DNA of 19,194 nt from an uncultured Mesorhizobium sp. Lineage in GTDB: Bacteria > Pseudomonadota > Alphaproteobacteria > Rhizobiales > Rhizobiaceae. Positions 1 to 6,428 of this stretch are shown here, piece by piece; position 1 is the first letter of the stretch; every line of letters begins with the position of its first letter. The notes below the pieces were generated by a model. It saw only the letters and a program-made list of their open reading frames with translations. It searched no databases and was not told the origin of the DNA. The position numbers and the translations under genes are program-made. The stretch spans positions 1 to 19,194 of the forward strand of contig CATMOC010000006.1 in assembly GCA_950071955.1 (NCBI GenBank), given 5' to 3'.

Positions 1-2
1 AG

Positions 3-1010
3 GGACCGTCCGGCATCCGCACGATCGCGCGCGGGGAACCGCCGCGCTTCGAGGCGAGCCGGCGCAGGCTGGTGTGGGACGCTTCGGGCGCCGTGGCGTA
101 TGCGTTCTCGGCCGAAGATCCCGAGAGCCTGCGCGGGCCGCAATTCGAAGCCGCGTGGTGCGACGAACTCGCCAAGTGGAAGCACATGGAGGCGACCTTC
201 GACATGCTGCAGTTCGGCCTGCGGCTGGGAGAGCGGCCGCTGCAGCTGATCACCACGACGCCGAGGCCGGCGCCGCTGGTGCGCCGTCTGATGGCCGATC
301 CGCGCTTCTGGCAGACGCGCATGACGACGCGCGACAATGCGGAGAATCTTGCCGCCGGCTTCATCGCAGCGGTCGAGGCGCGGTATGCCGGCACGCGGCT
401 CGGGCGCCAGGAACTGGAGGGCGAGCTGATCGCCGACCGCGAGGACGCGCTGTGGTCGCGGCGCATGGTCGAGGCGGCGTTCGCGCCGGAGTTTTCCGGC
501 GAACCGCAGCGGGTGGTGGTGGCGGTCGACCCGCCGGCGGGCTCGCGCCGGACGTCGGACGCCTGCGGCATCGTGGTCGCCGGGTCGCTGGGCGACGGAC
601 GAGCCGTCGTCCTTTTCGACGGGACGGTGCGCCAGGCAAAGCCCGCCGAATGGGCGGGGCAGGCGGTGCGGCTGTTCCACGAATTCGAGGCGGACACGAT
701 CGTGGCGGAGGTCAACCAGGGCGGCGAGATGGTCGCCGCGGTGATCCGCTCGGTGGACGCTTCCGTGCCGGTCAAGAGCGTGCGGGCGAGCCGGGGAAAA
801 TGGCTGCGCGCCGAGCCGGTGGCGGCACTCTACGAACAGGGCCGCGTGCGGCACGCTGCGCGGTTTGCCACGCTGGAGGACGAGATGTGCGATTTCGGCC
901 CGGATGGGCTGTCGGATGGACGCTCGCCCGACCGCATGGATGCGCTGGTCTGGGCCCTGACGGAGCTCCTGCTGCGCGGGACGGCTGAGCCGCGGGTGCG
1001 GGGCGTCTAG
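3..1010 (+). CDS. Phage/GTA large terminase (DNA-packaging ATPase-nuclease), 5'-truncated by window edge
   Basis: This is the packaging motor subunit that pumps DNA into the prohead and cuts it. The frame is open to the window edge: codons from position 3 already read GPSGIRTIARGEPPRFEAS, a typical terminase ATPase-core stretch, so the ATG at 72 is internal and the true start lies upstream of the window. The Walker B-like WCDELAKW follows at about visible residues 52-59. The C-terminal RNase H-like nuclease shows its three acidic positions in AVDPP, AEVNQGG and RMDALVWAL. About 335 residues are visible, consistent with the C-terminal three quarters of a GTA/HK97-type terminase (counterpart of RcGTA g2). 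The stop at 1008-1010 is followed by a palindromic spacer and then the portal gene. The family call is firm. GTA rather than prophage is inferred from the cluster as a whole. Confidence 0.93.
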   Translation, partial: GPSGIRTIARGEPPRFEASRRRLVWDASGAVAYAFSAEDPESLRGPQFEAAWCDELAKWKHMEATFDMLQFGLRLGERPLQLITTTPRPAPLVRRLMADPRFWQTRMTTRDNAENLAAGFIAAVEARYAGTRLGRQELEGELIADREDALWSRRMVEAAFAPEFSGEPQRVVVAVDPPAGSRRTSDACGIVVAGSLGDGRAVVLFDGTVRQAKPAEWAGQAVRLFHEFEADTIVAEVNQGGEMVAAVIRSVDASVPVKSVRASRGKWLRAEPVAALYEQGRVRHAARFATLEDEMCDFGPDGLSDGRSPDRMDALVWALTELLLRGTAEPRVRGV

Positions 1011-1075
1011 GCAAAGAACCCACCCGGACCTGCGGTCCGACCTTCCCGCGAGGGGGAGGTGAAAGACCCGCCGCC
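1011..1075. repeat. Palindromic intergenic element (two adjacent hairpins)
   Basis: The spacer between terminase and portal contains a short perfect hairpin, CGGACC (1025-1030) / GGTCCG (1034-1039), followed at once by an imperfect GC-rich hairpin, ACCTTCCC (1040-1047) / GGGGGAGGT (1052-1060). The same two-hairpin layout recurs near 5680-5710 and 9371-9413. It resembles the intergenic mosaic elements (RIME-like) scattered through rhizobial genomes. The family assignment is from memory and not verified. Confidence 0.55.
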
Positions 1076-1100
1076 ACGACATCAATCGAGGATGGACGAG

Positions 1101-2279
1101 ATGACATGGAATTGGCCGTGGGCGAGGAGCCCGGAGGCAATGGCGGCGCATGGCCGCGCGGCGGAGCGCAAGGATGCCGGCGGCATGGGCTTCGTCGCCC
1201 TGCACCTGCAGGCGGAAGCGAACTGGACGCGGCGGGATTTTTCGGGGCTGGCGCGTGAGGGTTACATGCGCAATCCGGTCGCGCACCGCTGCGTGCGGCT
1301 GATCACGGAGGCCGCGGCCGTGGTGCCGCTGCTCGCCTTCGAGGGCGGGGAAGAGCGCGCCGGCCATCCGGCCCTGGCGCTGCTCGACCGGCCGAACCCG
1401 CGCCAGGCCGGCGGGGCCTTCCTGGAGGCGCTCTACGGGCACCTCATGCTGTCGGGCAACGCCTATGTCGAACTGGTGACGACCGCGGGGGGCGGGCGGG
1501 AACTGCATCTCCTGCGGCCCGACAGGGTGAGCGTCGCCTGCGACGGGCAGGGCTGGCCGGTCGCGCTGGAGTATCGCGGGGGCACTGGCAAGCGGCGGGT
1601 CGCCCTCGGGGCGGGCGGGAGCGCGCTGCACCTTTCGCTGTTCCACCCGCTCGACGACCACTACGGTTTCGCGCCGCTGGAGGCGGCCCTCATGGCGCTC
1701 GACACGCACAATGCCGCCGGGCGCTGGAACAAGGCACTGCTCGACAATTCGGCCCGGCCTTCCGGCGCGCTGGTCTATGCGCCCAAGGACGGCGCCAACC
1801 TGACGGAGGAACAGTTCGACCGGCTCAAGGCCGAGCTGGAGCAGGGTTACACCGGCGTGACGCGGGCCGGGCGACCGCTGCTGCTGGAAGGCGGGCTCGA
1901 TTGGAAGGCGATGGGCCTGACGCCCAAGGACATGGATTTTGTCGAGGCGCGCAACGGGGCGGCGCGCGACATCGCGCTCGCCTTCGGCGTGCCGCCGATG
2001 CTGCTCGGCATCCCGGGCGACAACACCTATGCCAACTACGCCGAGGCGAACCGCGCCTTCTACAGGCTGACCGTACTGCCGATGATCGGCCGCACCGCGG
2101 GCGAACTCTCCGGCTTCCTCGGCGATGCCTTCGGCGCGCCGCTGCGGCTCTGGTACGACGCGGATTCCATCGAGGGCCTGTCGGTCGAGCGCGAGGCGCT
2201 GTGGCGGCGGGTCAACGCGGCGGGATTTTTGAGCGAGGACGAGAAGCGGGGAGCGGTGGGGTATGGCAGGAGGGAGTAG
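1101..2279 (+). CDS. HK97-family phage/GTA portal protein
   Basis: The portal forms the ring at the capsid vertex through which DNA passes and to which terminase and the tail bind. The 392-residue product has the usual HK97-type portal features: an N-terminal YMRNPVAHRCVRLI segment, the LSGNAYVEL strand, LFHPLDDHYGFAPLEAA, and the diagnostic block ARDIALAFGVPPMLLGIPGD followed by NTYANYAEANRAFYR at about residues 287-322. I chose the ATG at 1101 because GAGG at 1088-1091 sits nine bases upstream. In-frame ATG 1092 has the same GAGG touching it, and GTG 1059 would put the upstream palindromic repeat into the protein. The length matches GTA portals (RcGTA g3). The gene ends intact just before the foreign insert. 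Confidence 0.92.
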   Translation: MTWNWPWARSPEAMAAHGRAAERKDAGGMGFVALHLQAEANWTRRDFSGLAREGYMRNPVAHRCVRLITEAAAVVPLLAFEGGEERAGHPALALLDRPNPRQAGGAFLEALYGHLMLSGNAYVELVTTAGGGRELHLLRPDRVSVACDGQGWPVALEYRGGTGKRRVALGAGGSALHLSLFHPLDDHYGFAPLEAALMALDTHNAAGRWNKALLDNSARPSGALVYAPKDGANLTEEQFDRLKAELEQGYTGVTRAGRPLLLEGGLDWKAMGLTPKDMDFVEARNGAARDIALAFGVPPMLLGIPGDNTYANYAEANRAFYRLTVLPMIGRTAGELSGFLGDAFGAPLRLWYDADSIEGLSVEREALWRRVNAAGFLSEDEKRGAVGYGRRE

Positions 2280-2300
2280 GGAGTTTGATGGCCTGGGGCC

Positions 2301-2609
2301 TTGAGCAACGTTGAGACCCTTGAGGCCAATGCCTCAGCGAGCGCGAGCACAGCGGCACTGTCCGAGAACAACGCAGAGAGCGCGAAGGAGGATGCCGAGC
2401 AGGGATTCGCGGACTTCCACGCAGGACTTGACGGCGTTCCAAGCCTCAGTGGCGAGAACACTCGGCCGGAAGTGCACGCCTCCGGTTCATTCCCTGTGAC
2501 ACCTGAGGCTACCCCCACGGAAGATTACCAAACAAGCAACAAGAAATACGTAGAAGAGGAGATTTGGCTTCAATGGCATACACTGACGAAGAAGCACAAG
2601 ATGCCGTAG
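2301..2609 (+). pseudogene. Truncated phage tail-fibre segment (N-terminal piece of a split fibre gene)
   Basis: The frame begins only with a weak TTG right after a stop, without a convincing ribosome binding site, so it is probably the middle of a gene whose 5' part was lost. The first 40 residues are Ala/Ser/Glu-rich (EANASASASTAALSENNAES), as in the coiled or collagen-like shafts of tail fibres. Near residue 80 it reaches QTSNKKYVEEEI, which matches the common fibre hinge TKKYVDxxI. In known fibres this is usually followed by a sequence like YTDEEAQDAVG. Here that continuation is present but in the -1 frame, as the next gene. After the hinge this frame runs on with unrelated residues to a stop at 2607-2609. 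Either an indel split one fibre gene or these are two overlapping genes. Confidence 0.55.
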
Positions 2610-4228
2610 GCACCATTCTGACCGATACCGCCAATATCAAGTTCACTTACGACGATGCTACCCCCGAGATTTCGGCGGACTTGAGCACGTCCGCTCAGGC
2701 ATCGCTCGCGTCGGCTGACAGCGCTCTACAGAACGGAGACCACTGGACACTTTCTGGTGGCGACCTGTCCTACGAAGTTGGAGACATCTATGTAGGGGAC
2801 AGTGGTAATACCAGCGGTACCTCCCGGGCCGGGTTCAACGGGTCGAGGGCTGCTGTTGGATATAACGGAAGTGGAGCGTACAAGTATGGATACTTGGCCG
2901 GCGGTCCCGGCAAGAGTGCTCGTCTCATCACAGATGGAGACCAAACGAGGCTCGATATCCTAAGCAATGGTGAGATGGTATTTAGCACCGGAGCGGGGAA
3001 TGACGAGCGTATGCGGATTGCGGCCTCAGATGGGGCGGTATCTATCGCGGAGTCCCTGTCGGTCGGAGGTCAGGCTCTTGGTTCTGCGGCGTTCGCTGAC
3101 GTGGGGACCGCTCAGGACGACCTCAAGGCACTGAACAGCACAGGTGCTTTCTTGTTCGACCTCACGGCTAATCCCGCTGAAACCATCCCAAATCCTTGGG
3201 AAGGGGGAGCAGGAGGCGCGTACTCGAACTGGAGCATCAAGAAATACTCGAATGGAAACCATGTCGGTAACTCTTGGTGGGCCGCTGCAATCTCAAACGA
3301 GGTTGTCGGCTCTGGCGGTACGTCCACGAGTAGCCTTGATGGCGCTCTGTGGCTCAACTGCTGGAAGGATGGATGGCGTGACGGCCATACTCCCGGTAAC
3401 GGTGTTAAGGGTCCGATCACCACTCTCATGGTTGTCGCCAACAACAACGAGTGGGATGACACCGGTGCTATCGTCACAAGCGCGGCGCGGACCTACGGCA
3501 CGGAAGCCCTTACGAACACGAACGGCTCTCTTATGCAATACGAGGGTGGAAGTGTCGTCTGGAACTCTGCGGGAGACACTGTGCTGCGGGAACTCCACGT
3601 TCTCATCGGGTGGGATCACAACCCGCAACATGCGACGTTTCAAGCACTCCACCCCGGCGAGAACAGCGGCATCACTGTTGAGCCTAACACGGGGTCATCC
3701 TTTGCTGCCTATGTGGCTCAGGACGGAGGAGTTTTCGGTACTGGACGAGGTTTCAAGTACCTTCTCGTCCACGCCACGCACCGCAATGCTTCCACCATTC
3801 AGGTCCACCTGACTGGCACAGAACACGCGGATGGAAACGGGCTTCTTAGAGCCGGGGCGGGCACTGCCGCGCACCCCTCACTGTCCACTTACACTGACCC
3901 CGAGACGGGTTTCTATAGTGGCGGTAACGGTGTCATGAACTTCGCCACGAATGGTACGAGGACCATGGTCCTAGGCAACGGTCTCCGTCTAGGAAACCCG
4001 GCTGGCGGCGACATGGGCGTCGGCACCCTCAATGCTGCTGCGGCGATCTACGTCTGGGGAAGCAAGGTCGTTGACGACCGGCGAACCGGCTGGACTACGG
4101 CAACCGGCACGGCGACGAGGACTAGCTTTGCCACCAACACCGTGACGCTACCCCAACTGGCAGAACGTGTGAAGGCTCTCATTGACGACCTCCACGCTGA
4201 CGCTGGTCACGGCCTTATCGGAAGCTGA
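2573..4228 (+). CDS. Phage tail fibre-like protein of foreign (non-GTA) origin
   Basis: This 551-residue frame starts at an ATG with GAAGAGGAG (2553-2561) upstream; TTG 2564 is the longer alternative. The N-terminus AYTDEEAQDAVGTIL, then FTYDDATPEISADL, is a common phage fibre/structural-protein repeat. Residues ~140-160 (ILSNGEMVFSTGAGNDERMRI) and ~460-475 (GVMNFATNGTRTMVL) are two copies of a fibre module. The C-terminus LPQLAERVKALIDDLHADAGHGLIGS resembles conserved phage structural C-termini. The middle is Gly/Asn/Trp-rich and unrecognised; it is a candidate receptor-binding domain. I see no catalytic motif. The frame is undamaged over 1.6 kb, so the insertion is recent or the protein is under selection. 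Codon use is unlike the flanking GTA genes. Confidence 0.72.
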   Translation: MAYTDEEAQDAVGTILTDTANIKFTYDDATPEISADLSTSAQASLASADSALQNGDHWTLSGGDLSYEVGDIYVGDSGNTSGTSRAGFNGSRAAVGYNGSGAYKYGYLAGGPGKSARLITDGDQTRLDILSNGEMVFSTGAGNDERMRIAASDGAVSIAESLSVGGQALGSAAFADVGTAQDDLKALNSTGAFLFDLTANPAETIPNPWEGGAGGAYSNWSIKKYSNGNHVGNSWWAAAISNEVVGSGGTSTSSLDGALWLNCWKDGWRDGHTPGNGVKGPITTLMVVANNNEWDDTGAIVTSAARTYGTEALTNTNGSLMQYEGGSVVWNSAGDTVLRELHVLIGWDHNPQHATFQALHPGENSGITVEPNTGSSFAAYVAQDGGVFGTGRGFKYLLVHATHRNASTIQVHLTGTEHADGNGLLRAGAGTAAHPSLSTYTDPETGFYSGGNGVMNFATNGTRTMVLGNGLRLGNPAGGDMGVGTLNAAAAIYVWGSKVVDDRRTGWTTATGTATRTSFATNTVTLPQLAERVKALIDDLHADAGHGLIGS

Positions 4229-4244
4229 TAGGGCCACACTCTTG

Positions 4245-4270
4245 CTCCTCTCGCAATTCGGCGGGAGGGG
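4245..4270 (+). terminator. Hairpin after the fibre gene (possible attenuator/terminator)
   Basis: CTCCTCTCGC (4245-4254) pairs along all ten positions with GCGGGAGGGG (4261-4270), including two G-T pairs, around a six-base loop. Only a weak T-containing tail (catccctt) follows, so partial termination or mRNA-end protection is as likely as full termination. Confidence 0.35.
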
Positions 4271-4311
4271 CATCCCTTCGAACTAAACACACACAGGAAA
4301 GGAACACACAT

Positions 4312-4584
4312 ATGAAGATCAATTTCTCTCAGACTGTCATGGCCCCTAACGGCGAGGAACTCGACGTGAACCTTGGCCAGATTTCGGTGATGGCACTCAA
4401 CGCACCCGAGAAGGAACCTCTTGGGCTGGACGAAAGCATTCGACGCGGCTCCCTTGCTCTCAAGGTAAAGGACGGCGGCGAGATTGAGATTAAGCCTGAG
4501 GATGCGGCGATGATCCGCAAGAACCTCCCCAAGGCATGGGCACCGTTCATCGTCGCTCAGGCAGCACAGATGCTGGACGGATAA
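4312..4584 (+). CDS. Small phage protein of unknown function, 90 aa
   Basis: The start ATG is preceded by a strong purine-rich site (AGGAAAGGA, about eight bases upstream). The product is soluble, acidic and compact, with no signal or membrane segment. It reads like a small, well-folded alpha/beta protein: MKINFSQTVMAPNGEELDV, a central region with LGLDESIRRGSLALKV, and a C-terminal helix APFIVAQAAQMLDG. It recalls small uncharacterised proteins beside fibre and lysis genes in podoviruses, but I cannot name a family. The gene lies between the fibre-like gene and the holin-like gene with short spacers and the same A/T-richer composition, so it arrived with them. Confidence 0.7.
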   Translation: MKINFSQTVMAPNGEELDVNLGQISVMALNAPEKEPLGLDESIRRGSLALKVKDGGEIEIKPEDAAMIRKNLPKAWAPFIVAQAAQMLDG

Positions 4585-4590
4585 TCCCCA

Positions 4591-4860
4591 TTGATAGACG
4601 ACAAGAGCCTGACACAGGAACTCTTGGTCACGCTGGGCAGGATCGACGGTCAGAACAATCTGATCCTCTACCGCCTAGACAGACAGGTAGAATGGCAGGA
4701 CGAGATTACCAAAGAGGTATCTGAGACCAAGGAGCGCGTGACGAAAGTCGAACGCCGCCTTAACTGGTACCCTGCCTACGCGGCTGGGGCTGCGGCTACA
4801 GTCGGCGCGGCTGTCTACGCCCTCAAGGGCTGGATCGCGGGGTTCCTCCCCAATGGCTAA
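4591..4860 (+). CDS. Holin-like membrane protein with N-terminal coiled coil (foreign phage segment)
   Basis: The 89-residue product starts at TTG, six bases after the preceding stop, with a weak upstream GGATAA. Residues ~1-55 are charged and heptad-like (EITKEVSETKERVTKVERRL), predicting a coiled coil. Residues ~60-85 (YPAYAAGAAATVGAAVYALKGWIAGF) form one membrane-spanning helix. Coiled coil plus a single C-terminal membrane segment is the layout of XhlA/T7 gp17.5-type lysis proteins, and a location after a tail-fibre gene also fits a T7-like holin slot. The stop overlaps the next start (ATGGCTAA), which suggests translational coupling. The function is inferred from topology and position; a spanin-like or structural membrane protein is possible. 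Confidence 0.6.
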   Translation: MIDDKSLTQELLVTLGRIDGQNNLILYRLDRQVEWQDEITKEVSETKERVTKVERRLNWYPAYAAGAAATVGAAVYALKGWIAGFLPNG

Positions 4861-5008
4861 GAGAACCACTGAACAAACTCTCGATGGGCTGTTTGATGCC
4901 TTCGTCGAGCATTTCGGGAGTGTCCGATTGATTGGGTGCGGGGCGGCCGTGGCGGGTCATCAGCGGATCACGGCCGGCAAGCGTTCCGGGAAGAGTACAG
5001 CGAACTGA
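4853..5008 (+). pseudogene. 5' fragment of a foreign phage gene, possibly terminase small subunit
   Basis: An ATG overlapping the holin-like stop opens MAKRTTEQTLDGLFDAFVEHFG, a short polar helical N-terminus of the kind seen in small phage DNA-binding or terminase small subunits. About 20-25 codons in, around 4918-4935, composition switches to GC-rich. The frame then reads a meaningless stretch antisense to the IS256-type remnant, ending at a chance TGA (5006-5008). So only the first ~65-75 bases look like real coding sequence. A terminase small subunit is suggested mainly by the order fibre-holin-TerS in T7-like phages, not by a diagnostic motif. Confidence 0.4.
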
Positions 5009-5112
5009 GGGTAGTCTGCACGCCATTCGATGGCCGGCTTCCAGTGGACGCCGACATTGCGCAAGGCGAGGAAGATCAGCTTGAGAGTGGAGCAGAGGCG
5101 CCGCGACGCAAC
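4960..5112 (-). pseudogene. Remnant of an IS256-family transposase (C-terminus only)
   Basis: On the minus strand, from 5088 down to the stop at 4962-4960, the frame reads TLKLIFLALRNV, then HWKPAIEWRADYPQFAVLFPER, then LPAVIR-stop. This fits the C-terminal tail of IS256/Mutator-type transposases: a KLIxLALRN helix, spaced tryptophans, and an NQFAI-F-ER-like motif. Reading further upstream in this frame (5088 to ~5120) gives no convincing transposase sequence, and the DDE core is absent. The element is therefore a deleted, inactive leftover. The region just left of the stop, starting near 4917-4925 (GGGAGTGTCCGATTGATTGG), may be the original IS terminus, but I cannot confirm its inverted repeat. 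The family call rests on pattern memory. Confidence 0.6.
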
Positions 5113-5126
5113 CAGGAAATATCGAG

Positions 5127-5468
5127 ATGAGTGACCTCTCCCAGGCCGCGTGGCTGTGGGCGGCGAAGGGCGTGGGCGCGGTGGCGGGATCGGCGATCTC
5201 GCTGGTCTACGTCCTGCCGCGCGACCGCCGCGAGGCGGCGATCCGCTTCGCCGTCGGCACCGCCTGCGGCCTCGTCTTCGGCGGCGTGGCCGGGCTGAAG
5301 ATCGCGACCGAACTCGGCATCGACGAGGAGATCGGCGCGGCCGAGACCATGCTGATGGGATCGGCGGCCGCGAGCCTCTGCGCCTGGTGGGCGCTGGGCT
5401 ACGCGATGCGGGCGTTCCGGAAGGATGGGCGGGGCACCTCCGCCGATGACGAACGCGTGACGAAATAG
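5127..5468 (+). CDS. Small membrane protein in the GTA g3.5 position, 113 aa
   Basis: The ATG has AGGA at 5114-5117, nine bases upstream, and composition returns to GC-rich here, so this is part of the original cluster rather than the insert. Three hydrophobic stretches are visible: residues ~13-29 (AKGVGAVAGSAISLVYV), ~41-57 (AVGTACGLVFGGVAGLK) and ~75-95 (LMGSAAASLCAWWALGYAMRA). They are followed by a short charged tail. RcGTA also has a small gene between portal and protease, and rhizobial GTA-like clusters carry similar small membrane proteins there. No function is known to me. Holin-like or head-assembly roles are both possible. Confidence 0.75.
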   Translation: MSDLSQAAWLWAAKGVGAVAGSAISLVYVLPRDRREAAIRFAVGTACGLVFGGVAGLKIATELGIDEEIGAAETMLMGSAAASLCAWWALGYAMRAFRKDGRGTSADDERVTK

Positions 5469-5774
5469 CGGCGTCCGGTAGGGTGCCGGGATCGACGCCG
5501 GTGCTGGAACGCGCCTGCCGATGGCGGATCCTCGGGATAGGCCAAGGATGACGCCGCGCGGCGAATATGACGCCTCGTCAGGGTTCTAGTTCGGGTCCAC
5601 GGACGGCGGGCTGCTGGAAGCACCCCCTTACCGTCTCGCCTCGCGAGCCACCGTTCCGGGGCGAGCCGCTTGTCTCGCGCGTCCTTCGGACACCCCCGAT
5701 GGGGGGCGAGGAAGGGCGGTGCCGACCGCTCGGCGGCTTGGCCCACGCACAACTATCGCAACCGGAGCAAGATC
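5469..5774. repeat. Intergenic gap with partial palindromic element (core about 5616-5720)
   Basis: This 306-base gap has no convincing gene. A weak inverted repeat CGGCGTC (5469-5475) / GACGCCG (5494-5500) follows the g3.5-position gene. From 5618 on, AAGCACCCCCTTACCGTCT repeats, with one change, the left end of the long palindromic element at 9352. GTCC-TTC-GGAC and CCCCCGATGGGGGG hairpins near 5681-5706 give the same two-hairpin layout as at 1025-1060. The matching right end (CGGTGAGGGGGTGCTT) is missing, so this is a degraded or half copy. It ends shortly before the protease ribosome binding site. Confidence 0.55.
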
Positions 5775-6428
5775 ATGACGAACGGGACCACTGGTTCCTG
5801 GGCGCGGAAGCGCGCGCCTGGGGGGCTGCGGCGAATGGCGTATGCCGGGGACGACCGGGTGGCGGGGAATCGCGGCGCCGGCGGGCTGCCGGTGGGGAGT
5901 GCCCGGCTCGCGGCCGGGGAGGGACGCTTTTCCGGTTATGCGAGCCTCTTCGGCGTCGCCGATCTCAGCCGCGACCGGGTGGAGCGCGGCGCTTTCGCGC
6001 GGTCGCTGCGGGACAAGGGATCCGCCGGCATCCGCATGCTGTTCCAGCACGATCCGGCGGAGCCGATCGGGCGCTGGACGGCGATCCGGGAGGACGGGCG
6101 CGGCCTCTTCGTGGAAGGGATCCTGGCGCCCGGCGTGCAGAAGGCGCGCGAGGTGCTCGAACTGATGCGGGCCGGCGCCATCGACGGACTGTCGATCGGA
6201 TTTCGGACGATACGCGCCGCGCCAGAGGCGCGAAGCCGCGTGCGGCGGATCCTCGAGGCAGACCTGTGGGAAATATCCGTCGTGACATTCCCGATGCTGC
6301 CGGGCGCGCGCATCGGCGAGGTAAAACGCGCGGCACAGGAGGTCGCGACGGACGGAATGGCCCGCCAGCTGCGCGCCGCGACGAACATGATCAACCGCCA
6401 AACGATCCAGCGAAAGGACAAGGCATGA
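5775..6428 (+). CDS. HK97-family prohead protease (peptidase family U35/S78)
   Basis: The product cleaves the delta domain from the capsid precursor during prohead maturation. The family core starts at residue ~52 with FSGYASLFG and SRDRVERGAFARSL. The putative catalytic residues are visible: His92 in LFQHDP, Ser140 in DGLSIGF and Glu166 in LWEISVV. I chose ATG 5775 (GGAG at 5764-5767, seven bases upstream). The longer in-frame ATG 5670 would translate the palindromic spacer. The 217-residue length is normal, with a basic, Gly-rich 50-residue N-terminal extension before the core. The stop overlaps the capsid start (ATGA), so the two are translationally coupled. It is the counterpart of RcGTA g4. 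Confidence 0.92.
   Translation: MTNGTTGSWARKRAPGGLRRMAYAGDDRVAGNRGAGGLPVGSARLAAGEGRFSGYASLFGVADLSRDRVERGAFARSLRDKGSAGIRMLFQHDPAEPIGRWTAIREDGRGLFVEGILAPGVQKAREVLELMRAGAIDGLSIGFRTIRAAPEARSRVRRILEADLWEISVVTFPMLPGARIGEVKRAAQEVATDGMARQLRAATNMINRQTIQRKDKA

Larger units (their letters stand above)
2280..5126. mobile_element. Foreign phage segment with IS256 remnant inserted in the GTA head operon
   Basis: Between portal and the g3.5-position gene, base composition and codon choice change sharply: many A/T-ending codons, against almost exclusively G/C-ending ones on both sides. The segment holds fibre-like, holin-like and other phage genes that are not part of the GTA gene set, and a transposase remnant at its right end. 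The left edge lies near 2280-2305, because the first recognisable foreign frame opens after an in-frame stop at 2286-2288. The right edge lies near 5090-5112, just before the ribosome binding site of the next GTA-type gene. I saw no integrase, and I did not find clear flanking direct repeats. Confidence 0.75.

Noticed and set aside
1059..1100. Upstream GTG/ATG starts for the portal gene
   Set aside because: GTG 1059 lies in the palindromic repeat, and ATG 1092 has no room for a ribosome binding site. ATG 1101 has GAGG at a good distance.
2280..5126. Diversity-generating retroelement or defence island inside the foreign block
   Set aside because: There is no reverse transcriptase, no template/variable repeat pair and no nuclease, ATPase or toxin-antitoxin pair. 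The contents are fibre, small protein, holin-like protein and IS remnant only.
5469..5500. Terminator after the g3.5-position gene
   Set aside because: The stem is only seven pairs with an 18-base loop and has no T-run after it.
5567..6424. Long in-frame upstream extension of the major capsid gene
   Set aside because: It covers the protease gene in another frame and the palindromic spacer. The capsid start at 6425 with ATGA coupling gives the normal length.
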